Of a stretch of 64,000 nt of DNA, positions 35,208 through 42,824 are shown in pieces. Where the stretch lies: positions 558,001-622,000 of the forward strand of contig LS999826.1 of the NCBI GenBank assembly GCA_900537185.1, in the 5' to 3' direction. Under the pieces are notes generated by a model that was not told the DNA's origin, ran no database searches, and worked only from the letters and a program-made list of their open reading frames with translations. The position numbers and the translations under genes were made by a program. The stretch comes from Cytophagales bacterium Alg240-R148. Lineage in GTDB: Bacteria > Bacteroidota > Bacteroidia > Cytophagales > Cyclobacteriaceae. The first letter of the stretch is position 1, and every line of letters starts with the position of its first letter.

Positions 35208-36497
35208 TTATTTTTTAAAGAAAGTAGGAGTGAAATCAATCATGATCCAGGCCCAGTTCGTGAATTTATCACTGTTCCCTGTTTTGATAGACTCCATGCC
35301 TTTAGTGGCAAACAGTTGAGAATACCCCGCGCTGAGTTTCACATCTTTAGTAATAGAATGGTTCATCACCAAATCAATCTCAGTCCCTAAATTGCTCCCA
35401 ACAGTTTCTGTAGTATTGTTGCGGTCGTACAATTGAACTGGGGATAGAAATTGGTGTAATGCGATATTGAATTTGGTTTTTTCCGAAAACGGAGTGGCAA
35501 ATTTCAGGTAAACATCTGTTAGTCCTACGTTGTTGTTATTGGTTCCAGTAGATTGCCCGTGTCCATTGCCAACGTAAAAATAATCCATTAATCCATAAAA
35601 CTTGTGGTGTGTTCCATACAGTGGGTCAAAAGAACCATTGCTGTCGCTGTCGCGTTCAGTTCCACTCATAAAGTCTCCACCTACCGTGAATTTTTTATTG
35701 ATATTTAGAGCGACGGATGCCATGTAGGCGCTTACATCCAAATTGCCTTTGTCTTTTCCCGTTTGGTAATAAAAAGTATAGAGTAATTTGAGATTGTCAG
35801 ATAGTTTTGATTTACCAGTAAGCCCCATGGTTTGGGTGAAATTAACAGAAGAATCGGCTAATTGAACCCCGTTGTTTAACAATAAGAAAGACAAGTTGGT
35901 GGCATTAAAATCTTTATGAAACCAAGCATACTGCATGGTTTTGTAGTTTTTAATGGCTGGGTTGTAAAAGGTAGAATTCAGTTTAGTTGGTTCGTCGGGG
36001 GTGTTGTCTTGGTTGAATGCCACACCAAAATGAAAATTCCAAGTTGAATCGTTTAATTGAAGGACAATGGCATCGTGGCTTCTGGCCTGCGCTGCCCAAC
36101 CTACGTTACCCATTATTCTGGAATCGTCTAAAATTATTTCTTGACGACCAATTTTTACCCAATGCTGCTCGCTAAATTTGAAAGCACCCCAAGCTTCATG
36201 AATAGAAGTAAATCCATCCGACTTATTCAATTGGTTGGTTGCACCCCAAATGCGAATGTCCTGTAGTTTGAAGCCAACTTTGTAATTATCCGTAGTGAAA
36301 TTTAAGTTAAGACGGCTTCTTTGTTCTGTAAAGAAGGCAGGCTCATGACCGTCCGGTCTTAATGTTTTAAAACCGTTTCTAAATTCTGCTCGCGGTCTTA
36401 ATTGAGCGCCAATTTCAAACTGTGCATTGGAAACAGTGGGCAGCATTGCTATCATAATGAGTAGGACTGCCGATTTGAGTAGGTTTTTTAGTACCAT
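35208..36497 (-). CDS. Alginate-export-family outer-membrane porin
   Basis: The 429-residue protein has a signal peptide (ending SNAQ), then the barrel opening FEIGAQLRPRAEFRNGFKTL and SRLNLNF, which marks the Alginate_exp family. Further strands (VGFKLQDIRIWGA, HWVKIGRQEIILDDSRIMGN) follow, ending in IMIDFTP. Despite the name, homologues in Bacteroidota often lie beside respiratory genes. Here it is the last gene of an operon with ccmF and ccmE, divergent from nrfHA, so passage of nitrite, nitrate or another small anion through the outer membrane is a reasonable inference. It starts 4 bases after ccmF. Confidence 0.82.
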   Translation of the reverse strand: MVLKNLLKSAVLLIMIAMLPTVSNAQFEIGAQLRPRAEFRNGFKTLRPDGHEPAFFTEQRSRLNLNFTTDNYKVGFKLQDIRIWGATNQLNKSDGFTSIHEAWGAFKFSEQHWVKIGRQEIILDDSRIMGNVGWAAQARSHDAIVLQLNDSTWNFHFGVAFNQDNTPDEPTKLNSTFYNPAIKNYKTMQYAWFHKDFNATNLSFLLLNNGVQLADSSVNFTQTMGLTGKSKLSDNLKLLYTFYYQTGKDKGNLDVSAYMASVALNINKKFTVGGDFMSGTERDSDSNGSFDPLYGTHHKFYGLMDYFYVGNGHGQSTGTNNNNVGLTDVYLKFATPFSEKTKFNIALHQFLSPVQLYDRNNTTETVGSNLGTEIDLVMNHSITKDVKLSAGYSQLFATKGMESIKTGNSDKFTNWAWIMIDFTPTFFKK

Positions 36498-36501
36498 CTT
36501 A

Positions 36502-39060
36502 CTAAAATTTTGTTGGTTTGTTAATTCTATTAAATAGCGCCATCCAACTTCCTAACACAAGAAGAATACAGCCGGCCCAAGTGAATTTGATCATTGGGAA
36601 TACCAGCGCTTCCATGACGATGTATTCTCGTTCTTTGAACATGTAAACAATCGTGTTGGGTTTGTCAGATAACTTATGTAATTGTAATTTGATATTTAAT
36701 TTTTCATTCAGGACTTCTTCCGAAATTATCTCTGAATTGTTGCGGATAATCAGCTCGGTTTTCACGTCTTCTGTAATTCCGTTTTCAAATTGTTCTTCAA
36801 TTTTTAAGGTGGTGTGTAGAACAATGTCCCCTTCCTGGTACAAGTCGCTTTGGGCAACAAACTCATCTTCCAAAACAACAATTTCCGTTAGTGTTAATTT
36901 CCAGTTTTCAAATGATATGGGCTGGTCCAACGTAATGGTGATTTTGGATTCTGTCATATAATCAGGGTCGCTATTTGCATCAACCGGAGATAAATCTGCC
37001 CATTTCACATAGGTAAATACATCGTGAGATAAGAAGTTTTTAGTGCCTGGTTCTGGTACATTTCCAAACTTTTCGTTGAGCTGAACAAAGGGTTGAATGG
37101 TAAATAATAGATCCCCAGGTTTGTCTTCCACATCTTCGTAGTATTCTACATTGTAGTAGATATTGACTCCTTCCTGTGTTTTCCCTTTGTATGAAACAAA
37201 ATATGGCGCCATCCTAATCGTATCATCTTTTTGCATTAGAATATTGCCTTCGTTGTTGAGGTCTTCGCTTAGTTTTTCAACATCAAACTTAGAACTGTTG
37301 GCCGAAATTGGTGTTTTTCCTGCTCCACTAAACAAAGACCCTAACATAATAAATATGAAGCCGACGTGGGCAATGGAGCCACCAGAAATCCTGTGTTTTT
37401 GACCAGAAAGTACTATGAAGTGGATGTTGATGGCCAAACCCCAGCTACAAGCCAATAAAAAAGCCGTAAACATCCAGTTGTCCAACAAGTAGGAGTTGAA
37501 AACTAGGAATACAACAAACAACAAGGTGCCTATGGCAATTGGTTTCCATAGTGTTTTTAAAAGCGGATTGATTTTGGATTCTCCGAACTTTAAAAAAGAG
37601 ACAATGCCAGATGCTAAAACTACAAATAGAGCAAAAGGAACTTGCCACCTTGCGTAAAACTGATTTCTTGTGGCAATTTCTGTGAAAGCATCAAAATTAC
37701 TTCCGGCTAGCCTGTTAATTACAGGGATGGAAGTTGTAAATATGATTTGTAAAGCAGCAATTAAAAATACCAACACCCCTATAAACATCCAGAATTCTTT
37801 TGAGCTAAGATGTTCTTCTTCTGTTTTAAATTGATTGGCGGCATAGGCCGTTCCTAGCACAATAAAAAGTATGAATATGCCAGAAAACAAACCGACTTGA
37901 TCGAGCCATAAGGCCAACAATAAAAATAGGATGGGCAAACTCCAAAGGATCCACTGTTGCATCTTACTTTTTAACAGAAAATGCAATGGATAAATAATGA
38001 AGAGGCCAACAGGCACAAACAACTGTACAATAATTTCATTTTCAGAAAAAGAATGTACCGAGCTTTCGCCAAGGATTCCGCTGCGCGTTAAAAAAGTGGA
38101 ATACATCACGGCTATAAAACTTAAACAAGGGAATAAATAGGAAGAGAAAATGGATTTCTTCTTTGCTTGGGTTATCATCATAACGTGCAAGCCAGCTACT
38201 AACATAATCCAAGGAACGAGTGATGAGTTTTCTACGGGATCCCATGCCCAAAAACCGCCGAAACTTAGTGCTTCATAAGCCCAAACTCCTCCAAGTAAGA
38301 TGCCACAGCCTAAAGCACCTACCCCAAAAACTGTCCAAGGCATGGCGGGTCCAATCCACTCTGTGTACTTTTTGCGCCATGCGCCTGCCACGGCAAAAGC
38401 AAAGGGTATTAAACAAGAAGCAAAACCCATAAATAAAATAGGAGGGTGGATCGTCATCCAATAATTTTGGAGCAAAGGGTTCAGCCCTTTTCCATCTTGG
38501 AATTCCCCTATTCGGATCATGTAGTCTGGCATTTTTGTCCAGGGCATCATGGCATTCTCAGGTAGCTCTCTTACCAAAATAAATGGGTCTGAACCTATTC
38601 TTATATCCCCAATGAAAACACCCAAAAGCATAGAGTAAAGCACCACTTGAAAAAGGGCAATGGTGAAAATTACAAAAGGTGTCCATTCTGTCTTTTTTCT
38701 AATTATTATAAAAGTGAATACTATAATCCAAAAAGACCAAAGTAAAAAACTGCCTTCTTGTCCGCTCCAGAAAGCGGCAAACAAGTATTTTGGAGCCATG
38801 TCTCTGCTGGTGTATTTCCAAACATAGTTGAATTCAAAGTAATGGCTGGCCAATAAGTGAAAAAGTAGCCCTATGGAAAATAGGGTACAAAAAGCATGGA
38901 AATAAAATATGTTTTTGGTAAACGAAGACCAAGAAGAGCCAAGCCCTTCTTTGCCTTGTTTGTAGGCACTAATCATCAGCAATAAAGCACTTACAAAACA
39001 AAGGATGATTGTGAAATGACCCAAATAGGCCAGGACGGTGTGTTCGACTGGGTGGTTCAT
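36502..39060 (-). CDS. ccmF: Cytochrome c haem lyase CcmF/CcsA
   Basis: The 852-residue integral membrane protein has about 14 helices and the WWD-type haem-handling motif GFWAWDPVENSSLVPW (269-284). It also has flanking histidines such as TIHPPILF (near 205) and VHSFSENE, and a large periplasmic C-terminal domain (about 600-810) before a last helix. CcmF attaches haem from CcmE to apocytochromes. It overlaps ccmE by the tetranucleotide ATGA and leads to the porin gene. NrfH and NrfA on the other strand carry nine haem c between them, so they are obvious clients. Confidence 0.92.
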   Translation of the reverse strand: MNHPVEHTVLAYLGHFTIILCFVSALLLMISAYKQGKEGLGSSWSSFTKNIFYFHAFCTLFSIGLLFHLLASHYFEFNYVWKYTSRDMAPKYLFAAFWSGQEGSFLLWSFWIIVFTFIIIRKKTEWTPFVIFTIALFQVVLYSMLLGVFIGDIRIGSDPFILVRELPENAMMPWTKMPDYMIRIGEFQDGKGLNPLLQNYWMTIHPPILFMGFASCLIPFAFAVAGAWRKKYTEWIGPAMPWTVFGVGALGCGILLGGVWAYEALSFGGFWAWDPVENSSLVPWIMLVAGLHVMMITQAKKKSIFSSYLFPCLSFIAVMYSTFLTRSGILGESSVHSFSENEIIVQLFVPVGLFIIYPLHFLLKSKMQQWILWSLPILFLLLALWLDQVGLFSGIFILFIVLGTAYAANQFKTEEEHLSSKEFWMFIGVLVFLIAALQIIFTTSIPVINRLAGSNFDAFTEIATRNQFYARWQVPFALFVVLASGIVSFLKFGESKINPLLKTLWKPIAIGTLLFVVFLVFNSYLLDNWMFTAFLLACSWGLAINIHFIVLSGQKHRISGGSIAHVGFIFIMLGSLFSGAGKTPISANSSKFDVEKLSEDLNNEGNILMQKDDTIRMAPYFVSYKGKTQEGVNIYYNVEYYEDVEDKPGDLLFTIQPFVQLNEKFGNVPEPGTKNFLSHDVFTYVKWADLSPVDANSDPDYMTESKITITLDQPISFENWKLTLTEIVVLEDEFVAQSDLYQEGDIVLHTTLKIEEQFENGITEDVKTELIIRNNSEIISEEVLNEKLNIKLQLHKLSDKPNTIVYMFKEREYIVMEALVFPMIKFTWAGCILLVLGSWMALFNRINKPTKF

Positions 39061-39446
39061 AGTTGCGTAATCCCGTTTTGTTCGTTGTATTTAGATGGGC
39101 ATTTCAATAAAATGGTATGGGCCACAAAAGCTTCCCCTTCCATTTTGCCTTTAACAACTATGTCCTCACTTTTTTCAAAATCTGTAGGTTTGGCCTGTAA
39201 AAGGTCAACCTGAACGGATAACCCAGCTTTGTCAATCATATTGAAAGTGGTTTTATCCGCATCAACTTTTGGATTGTACACCACTGGCGCCGAGGTGTCC
39301 AAAACCCCAATTACAGTAAATTCTTTGTCCGTGTTTCTTTTGGCTTCTGCAAAGTTTGCGTATTCAGAAGTGGTAGTTAGAGTAGATATTATTATCCCAG
39401 TGCCAACAGCGATAATAATAAGAGCAATAATATGCGATCTTTTCAT
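39057..39446 (-). CDS. ccmE: Cytochrome c maturation haem chaperone CcmE, Cys variant
   Basis: The 129-residue protein has an N-terminal membrane anchor (about 4-21) and an OB-fold periplasmic domain (FTVIGVLDTSAPVVYNP, DFEKSEDIVVKGKMEG, AFVAHTILLKCPSKYNE). In the classical protein a histidine in the C-terminal HXXXY motif binds haem covalently. Here the equivalent is CPSKY, Cys116 and Tyr120, a CXXXY motif reported for some non-proteobacterial CcmE. I use ATG 39446, although in-frame ATGs lie just upstream at 39452 and 39467. It is coupled to ccmF by ATGA. Confidence 0.9.
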   Translation of the reverse strand: MKRSHIIALIIIAVGTGIIISTLTTTSEYANFAEAKRNTDKEFTVIGVLDTSAPVVYNPKVDADKTTFNMIDKAGLSVQVDLLQAKPTDFEKSEDIVVKGKMEGEAFVAHTILLKCPSKYNEQNGITQL

Positions 39447-39481
39447 GGTCATAAAGTTATTATGCATTCAATTTAGCAAAT

Positions 39482-39495
39482 ATGATATAAATCAT
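39482..39495. promoter_or_regulatory. FNR/CRP-like inverted repeat between ccmE and nrfH
   Basis: ATGAT, ATAA, ATCAT, that is TGA-N6-TCA, the core of FNR/CRP-family operators. It lies in the divergent region between the cytochrome maturation and nitrite reductase genes, about 80 bases before nrfH and 36 before ccmE. Confidence 0.55.
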
Positions 39496-39535
39496 TTTTA
39501 AGAATGATAATTAGTTTTTAATTTAACACACAGCT

Positions 39536-39553
39536 ATGATACCTTCACATCAT
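39536..39553. promoter_or_regulatory. Second ATGAT/ATCAT inverted repeat upstream of nrfH
   Basis: ATGAT, 8 bases, ATCAT. It has the same arms as the site 50 bases upstream, but wider spacing. It lies 22 bases before the nrfH start and may be a second or repressor site. Confidence 0.35.
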
Positions 39554-39574
39554 TAAAAAAAAAATCTTGTCGCT

Positions 39575-40162
39575 ATGAAAGGCAAAAAGCTACTATCTTA
39601 TATTGTGCCTCCTGGTAAATGGAAAATCCCGGCTTTTACTTTTGGCGGGCTGTTTGTTGGAATGATTCTTTACACCTTTTATGTTTCCAACGCGGTTTCT
39701 TACCTTTCAGACGATCCTAAAACTTGTGTTAATTGCCACTTAATGGCACCTGAATTTGCTACATGGCAACACAGTTCACATAAAAGTGTAACCAATTGTA
39801 ACGATTGCCATGTGCCGCACACTAGTTTTGCAGCTAAATATTACTTCAAAATGAAAGATGGTTTAGGACATGCCACTGTGTTTACCATGGGTACTGCACC
39901 CCAAGTGATAAAAATGAAGGAGGCCGGTATTGCGGTGGTGCAAGAAAATTGTAAGCGCTGCCATGGAGACCTCAACCAAAAAGTGTCCACGATAGAAGTT
40001 ACTAGAGAAAACAATTTGCATGGAGCAGGTAAACTTTGTTGGGATTGCCACAGAGAAGTACCACACGGTAGGGTAAAAGGGCAAAGTTCAACTCCGAATG
40101 CAAAAGTACCGACCATCAACAGCCCGGTACCCGCATGGCTTAAGAAAATAAGGAAAAAATAA
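39575..40162 (+). CDS. nrfH: Cytochrome c nitrite reductase small subunit NrfH
   Basis: The 195-residue membrane-anchored tetrahaem quinol dehydrogenase has one N-terminal helix (about 20-40) and four CXXCH motifs: CVNCH 51-55, CNDCH 75-79, CKRCH 126-130 and CWDCH 155-159. NrfH takes electrons from menaquinol, which the men genes in this window help make, and passes them to NrfA in the periplasm. It belongs to the NapC/NirT family but is short, as NrfH should be. nrfA starts 36 bases later. FNR-like repeats lie upstream. Confidence 0.95.
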   Translation: MKGKKLLSYIVPPGKWKIPAFTFGGLFVGMILYTFYVSNAVSYLSDDPKTCVNCHLMAPEFATWQHSSHKSVTNCNDCHVPHTSFAAKYYFKMKDGLGHATVFTMGTAPQVIKMKEAGIAVVQENCKRCHGDLNQKVSTIEVTRENNLHGAGKLCWDCHREVPHGRVKGQSSTPNAKVPTINSPVPAWLKKIRKK

Positions 40163-40198
40163 GAAAACGATAATTACAACTATAAACGAATATCAATT

Positions 40199-41716
40199 AT
40201 GGCTAAGTTAGCTAACGCAATTAGAAAAAACCCATGGCTGGGTTGGTTTCTATTTTTAATTACCATTGGGGCAGTCTTTGTGCTGGGTTTGTTTACTTCC
40301 AATGTAATGGAAAGAAGAACCGAGGCTCAGTTTTTGGATCAAAAAAAGGTGGATATCGGAGAGTTGGAACCAAGAAACGAAGTTTGGGGCGTCAATTATC
40401 CGAGGGAATACGATACCTATTACCAAACGGCGGATACGTCCTTTCAAAGTTTGCACAATGGCAATGCTAATATTGACATGTTGGAGCGCTTCCCTAATTT
40501 AGTAGTGCTTTGGGCAGGTTATGGTTTCTCAAAGGACTACAACCAAGCCAGAGGACACGTCTATGCGGTTACAGATATTCAAAACACTTTGCGCACAGGT
40601 GGCCCTATTGGTCCGGACGACGGACCGATGCCCTCTACCTGTTGGACTTGTAAAAGCCCAGATGTACCGCGCATGATGAGCCAAGTAGGGGTAGAAGAGT
40701 TTTATAAAGGAAAATGGAGTAAGTTGGGGGCAGAAGTTGTCAACCCTATTGGTTGTGCGGATTGTCACGACGAAAAAACCATGAATTTAAAAATAACCAG
40801 ACCTGCTCTGATTGAGGCTTTCGAAAGACAAGGGAAAGATATTAGCCAATCTACCCATCAGGAAATGCGGTCATTGGTTTGTGCACAGTGCCATGTGGAG
40901 TATTATTTTAATAAAGACAAACCAGCAAAAGGGGTACCATACCTTACGTTTCCATGGGACAACGGAACTTCTGTAGAAGATATGGAAGCTTATTATGACA
41001 ATATTGAGTTTTCTGATTGGACCCATAAGCTAAGCAAAGCGCCTATGATTAAAGCCCAGCACCCTGGATACGAATTGTTCCAGAAGGGGATTCATGCAAG
41101 AAGAGGAGTGAGTTGTGCGGATTGTCACATGCCTTATAAAAGTGAAGGTGGCGTTAAGTTTACAGACCATAAAATACAAAGTCCTCTCAATAATGTGGCC
41201 AATTCCTGCCAGGTTTGTCATAGAGAATCAGACAAGGAGTTGACCAACAGCGTAAATGACAATTTCAACAGGGTATTGGAAAATAGGGGTACTTTAGAGG
41301 ATATATTGGCCATTGCCCACATCGAAGCGAAGTTTGCATGGGAACAAGGAGCAACAGAAGAGCAAATGAAAGCAGCATTGATGGATATTCGCCATGCCCA
41401 ATGGCGCTGGGATTTTGCAGCAGCCAGCCACGGTGGCGCCTTCCATGCTCCAGTTGAAGCGCTGAGAATTATTGGTACAGGGATTGAGAAGGCCCAAGAA
41501 GCACGGTTGAAATTGAGTAGGATATTGGCTGAATTAGGACATAATTCTGAAGTGCCTATTCCAGATATCAGCACGAAAGAAAAAGCCCAAGCTTATATTG
41601 GATTGGACATGGAAAAATTAAAAGAAGAAAAAGAAACATTTAAAAATACATTGTTGCCAAAATGGGTAGAAGAAGCTGAAAAAAGAGAAAGCACCTATCC
41701 TAAATACAACAAATAA
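40199..41716 (+). CDS. nrfA: Cytochrome c nitrite reductase NrfA (ammonia-forming)
   Basis: The 505-residue pentahaem enzyme reduces nitrite to ammonium with six electrons. It carries the diagnostic active-site haem CWTCK (148-152), then CADCH 186-190, CAQCH 228-232, CADCH 306-310 and CQVCH 337-341. CHVEYYF (232 on) supplies the active-site tyrosine and KAQHPGYE the histidine. An uncleaved N-terminal helix (about 12-32) tethers it, unlike the soluble E. coli enzyme. It is expressed with nrfH. A strong hairpin terminator follows after about 34 bases. Confidence 0.97.
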   Translation: MAKLANAIRKNPWLGWFLFLITIGAVFVLGLFTSNVMERRTEAQFLDQKKVDIGELEPRNEVWGVNYPREYDTYYQTADTSFQSLHNGNANIDMLERFPNLVVLWAGYGFSKDYNQARGHVYAVTDIQNTLRTGGPIGPDDGPMPSTCWTCKSPDVPRMMSQVGVEEFYKGKWSKLGAEVVNPIGCADCHDEKTMNLKITRPALIEAFERQGKDISQSTHQEMRSLVCAQCHVEYYFNKDKPAKGVPYLTFPWDNGTSVEDMEAYYDNIEFSDWTHKLSKAPMIKAQHPGYELFQKGIHARRGVSCADCHMPYKSEGGVKFTDHKIQSPLNNVANSCQVCHRESDKELTNSVNDNFNRVLENRGTLEDILAIAHIEAKFAWEQGATEEQMKAALMDIRHAQWRWDFAAASHGGAFHAPVEALRIIGTGIEKAQEARLKLSRILAELGHNSEVPIPDISTKEKAQAYIGLDMEKLKEEKETFKNTLLPKWVEEAEKRESTYPKYNK

Positions 41717-41749
41717 TATTTCGGTTTAAAAGCTGTTATCGTTTAAGCA

Positions 41750-41788
41750 AAAACCCTTGTAGGTCATATGGACGTACAGGGGTTTTTT
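41750..41788 (+). terminator. Terminator of nrfHA
   Basis: AAAACCCTTGTA, 13-base loop, TACAGGGGTTTT with one T/G wobble, then further T. It separates nrfHA from the sensory genes, which need their own promoter or readthrough. Confidence 0.82.
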
Positions 41789-41855
41789 ATGTTATTATCA
41801 AAGCGCAGCCCTAGTAGTTTGAATAAATTGATTATCTTGTTGTTGTTTTAAGTTC

Positions 41856-42776
41856 ATGATAGTCAATTTTTTACATAATAATGGCCGGCAACCGGAGGAT
41901 TTTTTAGAAGCCTTGGAGTGGCGTATTTTGGTTAAAATCACTTTTTTTAGTTTTTTTGCCATCCTAATATACATGTCCTACGATTGGATGCATTCAGGAA
42001 TTCAAAAGGCCATCCCTTCTTCTTCTGCTTTGTTTCTTTATGGTGGCAGTATTTATTTGTTGTTGCGCTACAAAAGAAAAGCGTTGGTCAAGCACCTTGT
42101 ATTGAGCCTGTATGTAATGTCTGTTACGGCGGGTTTTTTTTTAATGGGTGGGTTTTCTAATATAGTACTGCTTGACTTTATGAACATCCTCTTACTGATT
42201 ACAATTTTGAGTCAGCGCCGTGTTAGGTTGGTGTATTACGCATTAATAAGCATTGTTTTAGTGGTAGGGGCATGGTGTTCGCTGGTGGCGCCTCATTGGA
42301 TTCAAAACAATCGGATAGGGGATCCTATTTATCTGGTGGGATTGCATGTTATGCTGCGGTTTGTTTTGATCGTTGTAAATAGTTTTACTATCCGCAGAGA
42401 ATTTGTTAAAGAAAACAAAGTTACCAGGGAGTTGAATAGCCAGCTCATTGCTGCAAATGGTGCAGTAGAAGATCAAAAAGCTGCTTTAGAAAAGATTAAT
42501 GCACAATTGGATGAACTTGTGCAGAACAGAACAGAAAAGATCAAAAAGCTGAACCTCAAATTAATTGACTATGCCTATTTTAATGCCCATAAAGTACGCG
42601 GGCCTGTAGCGCGGATATTAGGACTTATAAATTTGCTCAATTTTGAAGACATCGATGAACAAGAGCGCATCGTATACTTGAATAAACTCAGAGATTGCGT
42701 GGAAGATCTCGACTTGGTCATCCGAGAAATAAATGACACTTTGGAAGAGAAATCTCCTATGGAAGTAGTCTATTAA
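41856..42776 (+). CDS. Membrane protein ending in an orphan histidine-kinase DHp helix pair
   Basis: The 306-residue protein has about six membrane helices (residues 25-180) resembling MASE/7TM sensor modules. A coiled coil (190-235) follows, then DYAYFNAHKVRGPVARILGLINLL, a HisKA-type dimerisation/phosphoacceptor segment with His245 and a second helix (about 268-295). It stops at 306, so the HATPase catalytic domain of a kinase is absent and no such gene is next to it. It could be phosphorylated in trans, act as a phosphotransfer protein, or be a decoy. The downstream gene, 48 bases later, is a receptor-like protein. Confidence 0.75.
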   Translation: MIVNFLHNNGRQPEDFLEALEWRILVKITFFSFFAILIYMSYDWMHSGIQKAIPSSSALFLYGGSIYLLLRYKRKALVKHLVLSLYVMSVTAGFFLMGGFSNIVLLDFMNILLLITILSQRRVRLVYYALISIVLVVGAWCSLVAPHWIQNNRIGDPIYLVGLHVMLRFVLIVVNSFTIRREFVKENKVTRELNSQLIAANGAVEDQKAALEKINAQLDELVQNRTEKIKKLNLKLIDYAYFNAHKVRGPVARILGLINLLNFEDIDEQERIVYLNKLRDCVEDLDLVIREINDTLEEKSPMEVVY

Positions 42777-42824
42777 TTAGAATCCTTGAACATTTTTTAA
42801 TAATTTGAGGATTAGCCTTGAATT

